Positions 1 through 11,740 of a stretch of DNA of 64,000 nucleotides are shown piece after piece (position 1 is the stretch's first letter; each line of letters begins with the position of its first letter). The stretch comes from Mycoplasma miroungigenitalium (GTDB lineage: Bacteria; Bacillota_I; Bacilli_A; Mycoplasmatales; Metamycoplasmataceae): positions 434,001 through 498,000 of the forward strand of contig NZ_CP053096.1 of NCBI RefSeq assembly GCF_013008635.1, given 5' to 3'. A program made the translations under genes and the position numbers. The notes below the pieces were generated by a model that was not told the DNA's origin, ran no database searches, and saw nothing but the letters and a program-made list of their open reading frames with translations.

Positions 1-645
1 CAAGTTGTGGATAATATTGCTTATTGTGCTCTAACACAAAAAACGGATGCTAGCGCATTATGAAATTTTCGTAAACAAGTAGTAGTAAGTGTTCAAGAAA
101 AAGAAGGAGTTAAATTAACCTTCCTTTCATGAATTATTAAAGCTACAGCAATCGCATTGACCGAATTCCCTGCATTTGCAGCAAAATGAGATGGAGAAAA
201 AGGCGAAGTTTCTTATCCAGAAACAATCAACATTAACATTGCAGTCGACACACCATATGGTTTAGTCGTGCCTGTAATTAGAAATGTTGAAAAATTAAGC
301 ATTGTTGAAATCCAAAAGGAAATTGTTCGTCTAGCGCAATTAGCACAAGACAAAAAACTAACAATGAAAGACATGTCGGGAGGGAACTTTACAGTTACTA
401 ACGTAGGTTCTATGGGTGTTCTATTTGGTTCACCAATTCCTAACCTAGGACAAACTGCTATATTAGCCGTTGGTTCAATTGTTGACGGAGTTAAGGCAGA
501 TAAGAGCGGTGCATTTTCACTGATTAAAGAACTATACTTAACTATCGCAGCTGATCACCGTTGAGTAGATGGCGGAGACATGGGCCGTCTAAACAACAGA
601 ATCATGCAATTATTACAAACACCAGAATTATTAGGAGAATTATAA
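1..645 (+). CDS. pdhC: Pyruvate dehydrogenase E2 (dihydrolipoamide acetyltransferase), C-terminal part
   Basis: Partial at the left edge; the last 214 residues remain. E2 moves the acetyl group from lipoyl-lysine to CoA in the pyruvate dehydrogenase complex in the cytoplasm. Only the catalytic acyltransferase domain is present: NVGSMGVLFGSP around residues 134-145 and the active-site motif DHRWVDGGD, with its His near residue 186. TGA codons (for example at 61-63 and inside DHRW) must be read as Trp. Whether the missing N-terminus holds a lipoyl domain cannot be seen. The next gene, 2 nt downstream, is a separate lipoyl domain, so the two are co-transcribed and probably work in the same complex. 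Confidence 0.93.
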
Positions 646-647
646 TT

Positions 648-884
648 ATGTTTACAATGAAATTTACAGACATCGGAGAAGGTCTACACGAAGGAAAAGT
701 AGCTGAAGTTTTCGTTAAAGTAGGAGATTCAGTTAAAGAAGGAGACAACTTATTTTCAGTTGAAACCGATAAAATGACTTCAGAAATCCCTGCTCCAGTT
801 ACAGGTGTAATCGCTAAAGTTCTAATCGAACCAGGAAGCGAAATCACTGTTGGTGACGAAATTTTCGTTATCGAAGAAAAATAA
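648..884 (+). CDS. Free-standing lipoyl-domain protein of the pyruvate dehydrogenase locus
   Basis: A 78-residue protein that is one complete biotinyl/lipoyl domain and nothing else. It begins MFTMKFTDIGEG and carries the lipoylation motif ETDKMTSE, with the modified lysine at about residue 42. It would act as a swinging arm carrying acetyl groups between E1, E2 and E3. I start it at the ATG at 648 because the frame upstream overlaps the conserved E2 C-terminus, and GGAGAAT sits just before this ATG. In many mollicutes this domain is fused to E2 or to the N-terminus of E3. Here a stop and a terminator follow directly, so it is not the start of an E3 gene. It could be a split-off piece of E2 or E3. 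Confidence 0.88.
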   Translation: MFTMKFTDIGEGLHEGKVAEVFVKVGDSVKEGDNLFSVETDKMTSEIPAPVTGVIAKVLIEPGSEITVGDEIFVIEEK

Positions 885-897
885 AAATAAAAATTTA

Positions 898-922
898 AAC
901 ATTGCGCAAGCAATGTTTTTTT
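898..922 (+). terminator. Rho-independent terminator after the pdh genes
   Basis: Stem AACATTGC / GCAATGTT with loop GCAA, followed by five or more T. It lies 13 nt after the lipoyl-protein stop. Confidence 0.9.
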
Positions 923-1031
923 GTCCAATAATATTCAAATTAAGCCACTATGGTAAAATAGTGAGTGTTTTTTTCCACACATATAATTATTTAATATTAA
1001 TATAAAATATACATATACATAAAGGAGAATT

Positions 1032-4000
1032 ATGTGAAGACTGTTTAAAGAAGTGTTTAAATCGCTAAGCAAGAACAAAGTTGTTGTTATCGGTTTAAGT
1101 ATTTTGGTGTTTTTAACTTCTGCTATATTTACATTGCTTTCAAGTGTGCGGAATGTTATAGTTGGTGGTTTTGACAACTATAAAAATGTTTCAAAATTGC
1201 ATGATGTATCTGTGGATTTAAACCTTCCTACCCAAGGGAGTGCATTTAATCAAGGATATTTTGTTAACGGTGAAAGTGGCGAAACACTGGCCACAAAAGG
1301 GTTAAAACAATATCAACCGATTGTATACTATGTGGATCATGGTCCTTATTTACAATATGAAAAAATTGCTGATGAATATTTAAATGATATCAGCTACGAA
1401 TTAAATTTAAATTCCGAAAAAGATTATTTGCCTTTTTCTGTTTTAGGTATAGATAATACAAATTCTCTTTACAATTACTTTTTCGCAAAAGAGGATTTAT
1501 CTAAACTTTATTCTATTTATAAAGCTGAAAAAAACTCAAATATACCCCACACCGTTGAATTCAATTTAGATGATCCCAATAATGCAAAATTTACAATTAA
1601 AGACCCATCAAGAAATATACGAATTTATAAAAAAGATGGCGATAAATACTCTCAATTAACAATTAGTCACATTGTTAAACTTTCAGATACTATAAAATTT
1701 GATAAAGAGTTAAAACTCGGAGAATTATTATCACTAAAGAATATAGATAATAAATTATATGCTACTCAAATTTCTAATATTTATGTTAATAGTGTTACAA
1801 AAGAGGCGACCATAGATTATGGTAAGGGAATTGACTGGATTGATGATAATGTTGGTTTCAGAATTAAACCAAATCAAATTGCAAAAGCTCTTAACTTTAC
1901 CCCTTCAATAGTTGATGGCGAAGTTAGTTCCATAATTTTTGAGCAGAAATTATCTAATTTTGACTATTCGCAAATTTTAATAAATGGTGCAACCAATAAA
2001 CTTGATGAATCGTTATCATTAAAAACACAAATTCAATTAAGTGCTTTCATAGATAATGAATTGACAACAAATCAGCTACAATTGCAACCCTGACCTGCAA
2101 ATATTGAATTAAAAATTTCTGGTGGCTGAATAAACAAAAATGAAACTAGTACAGTGTTTTTAAGAAATCACTATTACACGTCGTATGTCGAACACGAAAA
2201 TGGAAAATCTAAGTGACAAGGAGCATTCAAAACCTATATTGATTCGCTAGGAAATCCGAGAAAAGACAAAAGAAATAGTGAATGAGATTCGTTAGAAACA
2301 TTCTCATATTGAAAGAAACAAAAACGAAGTAAAATTACTGGCTATAAATTGGACGATAATACACATAAATGAGTATTGGACGAAGATAAAACTTTAATTA
2401 GAAACTTTGAGTTACCGCTTAGTTCTAGTTTTAATTATACAGATTTAAACACTGTAAAACTTTGAACAAATGATTCAAGAATTTCTCCTCTGAATCAACC
2501 ATATGCAATACCGATAGCTAATTCGAAAACGATTAACGATATTGAAAAAAGAAATTTATTCGGTGAAGCACAAAGAGAGTTTAATGAACTTGATGATAAA
2601 CATAAATTAGATATTTTAAATAACGAAAATCAAATAAATGAAAAATATACAATCATTAATTCAAAAGCTTATGAAGCAACTAAAAAATTAATTGTGGACA
2701 GTATCAAAGAAAAAGTAGGTGCTAAAAACATTGGTTTGAGACAAACTATTACTGTTAATGGTATAAATGATGAAACAGGCGAACAAAACGTTTTTCACTT
2801 TATTAACACAGGTGATCAAAATTATGAAATTACAGGAATTAAATTAAATGTTGGTGGTTTGTTTGATGAATCAGCAAACAAAACAGCCTTAAGTAATTTA
2901 GGTATTAATTCATCAACCATATACAACTCAACGCAGCTAAATCCATATGTTTCTTCAATGTTGATTCAATCAATATTTAAAAATCTATATCCGGATCCGA
3001 ATTATATCGAACCTATTTATCAATTTGCGTTGGTTAAAGATTACAATATCAATACTGGTGTTGATAGAATCTACGATAATGCAAAAATTGTTATGTTAGC
3101 GGATTATAAAAACGACAATAAAGATTATTCTAAACAAAGTACCAATTACGGTATCTTGTCAATTGCTAACAAATATAAATTAGTTGAAAGAACTAACAAT
3201 AGTGGATATTTTGAGGTGAAATATACAAACAATATGCCAACCGATGGCATGGATGTTGGTTTATTAAGCAAATTCCTTGATAAGCATAAACTAACAATAG
3301 CTACTAATTTCATACGCGCCGAAGGCGATGGATGAGTTAAAAACGACAAGGAATTTGAAAACGTTTATTATATTCCTATTTATTATTTAGCGCCTAAATC
3401 ACAATTAATGTATGATGTTTTATCAAATGGAAAAATTGATATTCTTGCTCAAACCATTGAAAAATATCTATTAAATTCTGACTTAGTCAAAAAACAATTT
3501 TTAATGAGTGAACAAATAATTGAAATAGCTAAAATTCTTAAAAAAGTATTAAATCAGCATAATTTTGCAGCGATTTTTGCCAACGGCAAAATGAATCAAG
3601 GAATTATGGCCGAATTAGGGTTCGATTTTATTTATGAATTAAGTCATCATGAAGACGGTGATTTATTAAAATCTTTATTATTTGGTGTATTACAGCAAGT
3701 GGTTAAAGATATTCAAAGTCGTGGAAATATTTTTGAACAAAGAAAATATTTAATTAGCCAAGTAAATAATTTATTTGCAAATATTAAGACATTAACCAAT
3801 TTCGATTTGAGTCAGTATATAACTGCCGAAGCTTTAGTTAATTCTTCTAAAGACCCAATTAAAGTTGCTGAATCATTTATTAAAATTGTAAATTCTATTG
3901 ATTTGAAAAAAATGAGTGAGTTATCTCGTGAATGATTCAAAACAAAAAATAATCAAGTTATTAAAGGCTCTGATAATATCTATTACACAACTAAGTTATC

Positions 4001-7000
4001 ATCTGGAACAATAATAAAATGAGTCTTCTCATCAATTAATCAAAAATATTTAAAAGAAGGCTTAACAGACTTAATTGATAATTTAGATTTAACTAAAGCC
4101 CTTAATCTTGATAATCCGAACTCCTTGTTATTCGTTTTATTATCAAACTTAGCACCTGATTTAGTAGTTCCTCTAAAACCTATAATCAATAAAATGGACT
4201 CTCGTCAAGGTAATGAGGCGTTTGATAATGTTAAGGTAGGTTTAATTAATATTATTAAAGGCGTTGATTTCAACATTTTGAATCAAGAGTTATTAAAATC
4301 AATCAAAACAAAATTCGTTAAATATACCGAAGATGTTTTTAATTTAGAAACAGGCAAAAACGAAACCAAACAATATAATGTTGTTCTTGACGCAATTTCC
4401 CCAAAAGATGGAATAATGTCTTTCCTTAAATCTATGTTTTCATTGCAGGGCTCGAATAGAACATTTAAAGACAACTTAATAAAAATGTTCAATCTATCTG
4501 CGAAAACTAAAACAATCAAAATTTTAGATAAAACAATATTCTTGCCAGATGCTGACGATGATAAAATTAGTTTCTTTGATTTCTTAGGTATTTTTACTTC
4601 ATTATTGCAAGGTAAAGAAAATGTAATATTCAGAAATTATACTTTTGAAGTTCAACTTTATTCACTTAAAGAAGTTTTAAGCGAAGCACATCCTGATGAA
4701 AAAGTTAATTTAAGTGATTTCAACATCAAAGAAATTCAATTTGTAAATAAATTTAATGTTTTTGACAAAAACTATACAAATAAAGACGCTTTAGATAAAG
4801 TGAATAAACTAATTTTATTTATCAATCAAACTAAAGGTGGCACAAATATTTTTACTCCAGTAAATTCCAAGACAGGAGCCGATTTATTGTTTGACCTTTT
4901 AAAATTCCAAGATGGGAACACAACCTGACAATTAGTTAAATCGGCTATCGATTCTAGCGCAACCACACAAATTGACAACGAATATGCATTAGGAGCACAA
5001 ACTTTTGATGTTTTTACACCTTATTTACAAATGTTTAAAAATAACGATGCTAATTTTGAAGAAGCAAACAAATTTGTTAAAGACTTCTTAAATTTCAGTA
5101 TTAATCCTGAACTGTTGAAATTTTCACAAGCTAAATCAACTGATGACAATATTCCTTTTGAAGAAAATCTTAATTGATATATAACCGAATATTTACAAAA
5201 CCCAGAATCTATTGATTTATTCAATCAAAATTCAAGTGGCGAATTTATTAATGAGAATGTTCGTGACTTGGTTAATCATAATCCTCAATATAAAAAATGG
5301 ATTGCGAATAATAAACAATTGTTAATAAGAGAGTTAGGATTCATAGGTGCAAGCAAAAAATTCAGTTCCAATGATAATGAACAAAAAAATGGTATTTATC
5401 ACTACACGATTTCTAAATTTGTTGAAAATTATTTATCAAAACATGAATTTTTTGATTACAAGGATACAATAATAGCATTAGCGACAGCCATAGGTCCAAA
5501 CGTACCAGTTCAAGTGTTTGGTATATCTAAAGCTCTAGTTAATCCTGTTTTAAGAGCAGTTTTCCCTGAAATCTCCATTACTTATCTAGCAGCACAAAAA
5601 ATACAGCCGGGCTTAATTAATGGAAACTTGCAATATTTGGTTCTTAATAAAATTAATAATTTAGAGTTATTGGTGGAAAACAATAGTGATGCGTATAATG
5701 ATTTATCAAATCTATTTGATGCAACATTTGTTGATAATGACACATCGCTTGTACCGATTAATTTGGATAAAAATAAAAATCTAGTAATGGATGGACCGAG
5801 AATTAATGATTTAAAAGTTAAGTCGCAATCAACCCCTTCGTTATTTGGCTTAAACATTGTCCAAATGATTCCAGAAATCATCTCTGATATTGTAGAACCT
5901 AAAGCTATTAAAGAAATAGTATTCAACTCTTCATCCAGTTTTGTTGCTAAAGCAAACTTTGCTTATCTATCTAAAAATAATAAAGAGATTTTTGATGGTG
6001 ATATACCTTCAGATCCGTTAGAAATAAATAAATTTATAAACAATTTAGACAAAAAATATATTTTAGATGTGAACGGTATTAAATTCGTCATTGTAGGTCA
6101 AGAAACAACTGTGGACTATATGTACCCAATCGTTGATGAAAATAACTTACAAGTTAATACTAAAAACCAAGCGTTAGTTTATGTTAACAAATGAGGATTT
6201 TCAAGAATTAAATTAGCTTATGCTGGAAATGTTATTAAGCAGGCATTGTTAGTTAAAAACAATGGACAGGTGTCGAACGAAGAACTTAAATCTGATATCA
6301 CCGAAGTTGTTAACAAGTCAATTAGTGACTCAAATAAATTGCAAAGAGTATTCTACACAAATGAAATTGATCCAATTAACCCTGAACGTGCATTAAGATT
6401 AAATACTGTTGAGTCAGTAATTAAATTAATTTCAATTTCAACATTAGCAATCATGTCGGCATTAATGGTCGTGGTTGGTGTATCAATTATCTTTATTATC
6501 AAAAGATATATTTCAAACAAAAATAAAGTGTTGGGTATTTTGGTTGCTCAAGGTTACACCGCCACACAGATTGGTCTATCGCTAACTGTCTTTGCATTGG
6601 TAACTTCAATTATTGGTGGAGTGCTAGGATATGTTGTTGGTAATAGGCTTCAGTTATTATTGCTTAATGTCTTTTCAAGTTACTGGACCTTACCTAAAGA
6701 AACGGTAAAATTTGACTGAATAACAATGATAATTACAGTCTTTGTTCCATTTATTGGAATGAGTTTATTAATTTATATTGTTTCATTAATCTCGTTGCGT
6801 TTTAAACCAAATGAATTAATTACAGGCGTTATTAATTTACCAAAAACAAAAGTTATTCAACAGTACTATAAAGCAACTAAAAAAGCCAATGTAAAAGGTA
6901 GATTCTCATTTGTTTTAGCTTTAGGTAATTTTTGAAAATTAATTGCCTTTTCAGTTAGTGTAATGTTGACAAGTTCTGCAACACTATTTGGAATTGCATC

Positions 7001-9041
7001 AAATAATGTTTTTACCAAAACTATTGATAATACTTATCAAAACAGAAACTATAAATTTAAAATTGATATGGAAACTCCTACAATAGAGGGCGGACCATAT
7101 AAACTTTATAATGCAAATGATTTATATAAAAATATTTATACACCTATAGGTGAAAGTATTGAATCCCAAAGAGAAATACATGACTACTTTAGACCGGGTT
7201 ATTCTTCGGTAATCAATAAAAACGGTAAAAACGGTATACCATCTATAAATGATTCTCAATATGATTCACATATATTAACTCAGTTTTCAGCTGCAATAAA
7301 AGTTGATGCAGGTGTTTCAGCAGATCCTTGATTAGTTGCATACAATTCTATGCCTGACTCACAAAAGGCTAAAATTGATAAATTGAGAGATAGGGTTGGT
7401 ATTACTCTTGAAAAAACTCAAGCCCAAAGTGGCTTAAAATGAGTAATTGACAAAAAAACTCAAAATGTTTCATTGGTAAATAAAAATGATGAAAAAGTAA
7501 GCTTCTTCAAGTATTATCACTCGCCATATGATAAGCAAGGTAATTTCACATATGCTGAGTGAGATGGCAAAGAATATCAAATGAAAACTATAACAACTGA
7601 ACCCGGATTGAGAAGTTCTTATAGAAACTTTTTAGTAAATGGATATAAAGTCATTGAACAACGTATTAAACTTGAATCCCAAAATCCTGATTTGATAATT
7701 CAACCTCCTAAAAATTTTGAAGAAAATTACAGTAAATATGATTATTGATTAAATGATGCCGGCCCTATTTATGGACCGACAGTAAATGATTATTTTATTA
7801 GTTTTGGTGGTGTATATTTCAATCCAGATCACGATGAAGTTTATACTTACATTAAATCAAATTACGATGGGAGAGACATAAAAATTTATGGCTACCAAAA
7901 TAATTCTAAATACGTAAAATTGGTTAATGATAAAGGTGTTAATCTTTACGAAATTCTCTATAAATTCAATGAAGAAAATGTTTATCCTTTAATAATTAAT
8001 GAGGTAGTAGCAAGACAAAATAATTTACGTGTTGGCAGCCAAATAAAACTCGATATCCAAAATAGTGTTTCAAGATTTAAAGAAAAAATTCTTTCTAAAA
8101 TAGAAAATAAAACTATTTCAAATCAAAGCGCAACATTTAAAGTTGTTGCAATTAACCCAACATATATTAATTCTGAATTCATAACTAGATATGATGTTGC
8201 AAACAAATTAATAGGCTTCGATGATCTAAAACTACCAGATAATTTTGTTAAATTCAATGGAGTGTTAACGAATAATGATACCCCGCTTCAAGTAACTAAT
8301 TCGACTGGTCTTTATTCAGTCAGTGGTTACTGATCGGGTATTGATAGTTTCGATGTGTCTACAATGGCGCCTGAAACAATGAAAGCAATGTTTGATCAAA
8401 TATTTCATCCAGAAAACGGAGTTTTAGCTAAAACTCTAACACCTGATCAAATTATGAAATTCTTAGACCCTGCAAAGGATAAATTTGACCAAAGTATCTA
8501 TAATAATATTCGTGAACAACCAAAAGAAGCTATCAATAATTTTGCTCAAACTTATAATAATAAAATATATGTTGCGCTATCTAGCGCTATCGATTCCAAA
8601 GATATTGAAGCCGGTTTTACCAGTCAAATTGGAAACACTATACAAACTTTAACTGTTGTTATAATTTCATTGAGTTTCATTATTTCGTTAGTAATCCTAA
8701 TAATAATGTCAACAATAATGATTAGCGAAAACCAAAAAAATATCGCTATTTGATCAATATTGGGTTATGATCAAAAAGAAAAAATTAAGATGTATTTTTC
8801 AGTATATGTTCCGTTTATTCTTTTTGCTATATTGTTATCAATACCAATAGTAATGTTTGTTATGTATACATTTAACTTGTTCTTGCTATCGGTTTCATCT
8901 ATAGCATTAACACTAACACTAAACCCAATACATGTTTTAATCACAACGGCACTAATATTTATAATATTCATTGTAACTTCTCTGATTACATGAATAACTG
9001 TTAATAAAATGAAACCTGTCGATTTATTGAAAGGAAAATAA
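1032..9041 (+). CDS. Giant FtsX-like ABC transporter permease (2,669 aa)
   Basis: One continuous frame once TGA is Trp. It starts at ATG 1032 (second codon TGA), 6 nt after AAGGAGAA. Residues about 17-38 form an N-terminal membrane segment. About 1,750 mostly hydrophilic residues follow, presumably extracellular. A first FtsX/MacB-type membrane block lies at about 1800-1925 (segments near 1800, 1850, 1900) and another segment near 1970-1990. A second extracellular stretch precedes the last block at about 2541-2655. Both blocks contain the cytoplasmic coupling loop typical of the family (NKVLGILVAQGYTATQ and NIAIWSILGYDQKEK). The stop overlaps the ATG of the ATPase gene (TAATG), so the two form one transporter. 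MacB/FtsX relatives act in lipoprotein release, mechanotransmission or peptide export; the substrate here is unknown. I did not recognise a domain in the large outer region. Confidence 0.88.
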
Positions 9042-10015
9042 TGGCTAAAGAAAAAAATAAAAAAAATCGTAGTATAAATAGGATTCGCGAAGAAGAAAAA
9101 TTATTAGATATTCAGTCACAAACTAATGAGTTTGTACTTGACTCCAAAATTACTAAAGATAATGTTTTTGAAGCTCTTGATTCAGTCGGAGATAAGAGAA
9201 ATATAATTGTCCCTAAAAAAATGGCGAGATTTATTTCTCGTATTAGCAAAAGAAAAAGACGAAAAGACGGCGGCGAAAGCGCGACTAATTCTGGTGACAA
9301 CATTATTGAAGTAAAAGACGTTTCAAAATATTATGTTAACGGAAATGTAATTACTAAAGTTTTAAAGCATGTAAATATTGAAATTAAAAAAGGTGAAATT
9401 GTTTTAATATTAGGCGTTAGTGGTGGTGGAAAATCCACGCTATTAAATCTAATTTCTGGCCTAGATAGACCTACGCGAGGTGATGTGATAATTTGTAATC
9501 AAAACCTACCATATATATCAGATAGATTAATTACAAAATTTAGACGTAAACATGTTAGTTTTATTTTCCAAAACTATAATCTGTTGGAAAATTTAAATGC
9601 ATTTGATAATGTTATGACTGGGGCATATTTACAAAAGGATGAATCTCGTAAACTGGATTTAAGTGAATTATTCAAAACATACGGAATGGAGGAAGAAATG
9701 ACTAAATTCCCTCCCCAAATGTCAGGCGGTCAACAACAAAGAGTTTCTATTATGAGAGCTTTGGCAAAAAATGCTGAAATAATTTTTGCTGATGAGCCAA
9801 CCGGAGCCTTAGATGAACAAACCACAAGAATTGTTTTGAATTCATTATATAAAATGAATAAAGACAACGGTACTACGGTAGTTATGGTTAGCCACAACCC
9901 AACCATGTCAGCAATGGCACATAAAGTTATTCATATTGTTAAGGGTGTTATAAAGGAAGTGGAAATAAATAAAAATCCAGTTCACCCCGACGAAATTGGT
10001 TTATATAACGAATAA
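9041..10015 (+). CDS. ABC transporter ATP-binding protein, MacB/LolD type
   Basis: ATPase partner of the giant permease, 324 aa. Walker A is GVSGGGKST at about 125-133 (the usual form is GxSGSGKST), the signature is MSGGQQQRVS, Walker B is IIFADEPTGALD, and the H-loop is VMVSHNP. The ADEPTGALD form is typical of the MacB/LolD/FtsE branch, which pairs with FtsX-like permeases. The first ~88 residues are a charged extension ending in a basic cluster (RISKRKRRK) that is not part of the nucleotide-binding domain and may touch the membrane or the permease. Translation is coupled to the permease by TAATG. A bidirectional terminator follows. Confidence 0.92.
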   Translation: MAKEKNKKNRSINRIREEEKLLDIQSQTNEFVLDSKITKDNVFEALDSVGDKRNIIVPKKMARFISRISKRKRRKDGGESATNSGDNIIEVKDVSKYYVNGNVITKVLKHVNIEIKKGEIVLILGVSGGGKSTLLNLISGLDRPTRGDVIICNQNLPYISDRLITKFRRKHVSFIFQNYNLLENLNAFDNVMTGAYLQKDESRKLDLSELFKTYGMEEEMTKFPPQMSGGQQQRVSIMRALAKNAEIIFADEPTGALDEQTTRIVLNSLYKMNKDNGTTVVMVSHNPTMSAMAHKVIHIVKGVIKEVEINKNPVHPDEIGLYNE

Positions 10016-10017
10016 TA

Positions 10018-10050
10018 AAAAAAGTTCCATTTTAACATGGAGCTTTTTGT
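10018..10050. terminator. Bidirectional terminator between convergent genes
   Basis: AAAAAGTTCCAT pairs with ATGGAGCTTTTT (one G-U pair) around loop TTTAAC. A-rich and T-rich flanks allow it to serve both strands. Confidence 0.85.
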
Positions 10051-10067
10051 TTTTTCAATTATCTAAT

Positions 10068-10631
10068 TTATTCTTTGTTTTCTTCGTTTACAAATTTAAA
10101 TGAATCATTTTCATCATCATTATTGTTATTACTCTTGACAAGATCTTTATTTGTCTCTGTTATTTGAGCTTCATCTTGTGTACTATTATTTTCTATTTTG
10201 TCACGCAATATTGACAGTTCTTCTTCAGTATCGACTGATTCAAGTAGGTATCGGTTAGGATATCTAACAAGACCAATTATTATTCATTTAGAAATAATTG
10301 GTCTAACTTCTTCAGCACTATAGCCTTTAATAATCATATTAAGTGCTACCAATTGCATAATATTTGCAACTAATCATCAAATCGAACCTAAAAATGCAAT
10401 TACTAATAAAACCAGAGCAAAAATTTGATGCGCCGGATTATTATTTGAGGCTGTCGTAGCTGGTTTGGCTACAGATGCATATATAAATAATCCTAGAACA
10501 AACCCGATAATAATTGTCATTAGCGCCCCAGATTGTATTGATAGTTTAACTCTCGATTTCATGTGTTCAGCATTTCCCATTAGAACTTTTGTTCATGCTT
10601 CTACTTTGTCTTTGTGTTTATATTTACTCAT
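10068..10631 (-). CDS. Conserved mycoplasma membrane protein, function unknown
   Basis: 187 aa. I do not recognise the family. It starts MSKYKHKDKVEAW with AAGGAGAAC before the ATG. Two hydrophobic segments are clear: about 35-55 (MTIIIGFVLGLFIYASV) and about 68-90 (IFALVLLVIAFLGSIWWLVA). Between them is a short Asn/Ala-rich loop. The C-terminal ~70 residues are polar and acidic, with an Asn/Asp-rich tail, and are probably cytoplasmic. It lies 12 nt after rbgA, so it is the last gene of the trmL-to-rbgA operon and ends at the shared terminator. Confidence 0.75.
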
Positions 10632-10643
10632 ATGTTCTCCTTA

Positions 10644-11504
10644 TTAATCGTATGTCACGTTTTTAAGTTCGCGAACTCAATTAATGAAATATTTATAAGC
10701 TCTATTAAGGTCAATCTTTCCATTAATTTTGTAACTACGATTATTTGCAATTTGTGAAAATATGTTGTGTTTTTCCACTTCTCCTAGATTTTCAAATTCA
10801 GTTAGATTTATATTGAATTCAGTCAAAAATTTATCAGGGTAATACTCTGCAATTATCGATAAAAACGAGTAAGCTAAAAACATAATTGGAAATATTTTTG
10901 TTTCTATAGAACCAATCATTGCTAATTTAGTGGCCGACTTTTGATCATCTTGTTTTGGTAATAATATACCGGGAGTATCCATAAAAAAGAAATTATCAAC
11001 TGCAACCCATTGTTTATCTCTCGTAACTCCAGGATAGTTAGCAACTTTAAGAGATTTTTTTTGACTAATCAGATTTATTAATGTGCTTTTGCCAGCGTTG
11101 GGAACGCCCAAAACAAATGCCTTTATTTTCGAGACAAGTAAACCTTTTTCCTTGTCTCTTTTAATTTTTTCTGACATGATTTTTTGAATATTTTTAAGGA
11201 TTATTCCACGACTTTTTTGTTTTCTCAAATCTAACCAGAGAATTTGAGAACCTCAAAATCTAGCTTCAATTTTTTGTTTTTTATTTTGATCCATTAAGTC
11301 GCTTTTGGTGATAACAAACAAGCGAGGTTTATGTGAGGCAATTTTGTCAAAATCTTCATTATAACTACTGATAGGACAGCGCGCGTCTAAAACTATGATA
11401 AATACATCAGCCAAAGTCGAATTAATTTTTATTTCTTTCATGGCTTTGGCCATGTGACCGGGGTATCAATTAATTAAATTTTTGTGTTCGTCTGAAATTC
11501 TCAT
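10644..11504 (-). CDS. rbgA: Ribosome biogenesis GTPase RbgA (YlqF)
   Basis: 286 aa, the normal length. RbgA is a circularly permuted GTPase needed for late assembly of the 50S subunit. The motifs come in the permuted order: N-terminal WYPGHMAKA, DARCPISS, G4 ITKSDL, then G1 GVPNAGKST, a G2 region with YPGVTRDKQW, and G3 DTPG. The C-terminal part is the RNA-binding domain. The start at 11504 shares one base with the stop of the upstream gene (TAATG), so translation is coupled. It sits in a run of RNA-modification genes, which fits a role in ribosome assembly. Confidence 0.96.
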
Positions 11505-11740
11505 TATTTTTCCAACTTCATTAATTTTGTTTCGAACTCAGTTTTTTCTAATTTTGTTTCTAATTCCTGAATTTTATTGGTTTGTTTCGATAATGCATCA
11601 TTTAAGGTTTTAATTTCAGTTTCTAATTGGTCAATTAAATAAACGAAATCACTGATTATTGAATTGATTTGGTCAACAGAATATCCATTTAATTCACGCT
11701 TTGCCTTAGAAAATTTATCTAATATTTTATCTTTATTCAT
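11504..11740 (-). CDS. Small DivIVA/GpsB-like coiled-coil protein
   Basis: 78 aa. Residues about 1-30 (KAKRELNGYSVDQINSII) resemble the conserved N-terminal DivIVA/GpsB segment, where a GY(S/D)xxxV(D)xx(L/I) pattern precedes a coiled coil. Residues about 33-78 are an uninterrupted heptad-rich coiled coil (LETEIKTLNDALSKQTNKIQ). In Firmicutes such proteins recruit division or wall enzymes to curved membranes; with no cell wall here, the role is open. It overlaps the methyltransferase gene by 8 nt and rbgA by 1 nt. The family call rests on a short motif. Confidence 0.62.
   Translation of the reverse strand: MNKDKILDKFSKAKRELNGYSVDQINSIISDFVYLIDQLETEIKTLNDALSKQTNKIQELETKLEKTEFETKLMKLEK

Noticed and set aside
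1032-9041. A broken permease gene with many internal stops
   Set aside because: All internal stops are TGA, in one phase, and fall where Trp is expected. With TGA as Trp the frame is open throughout.
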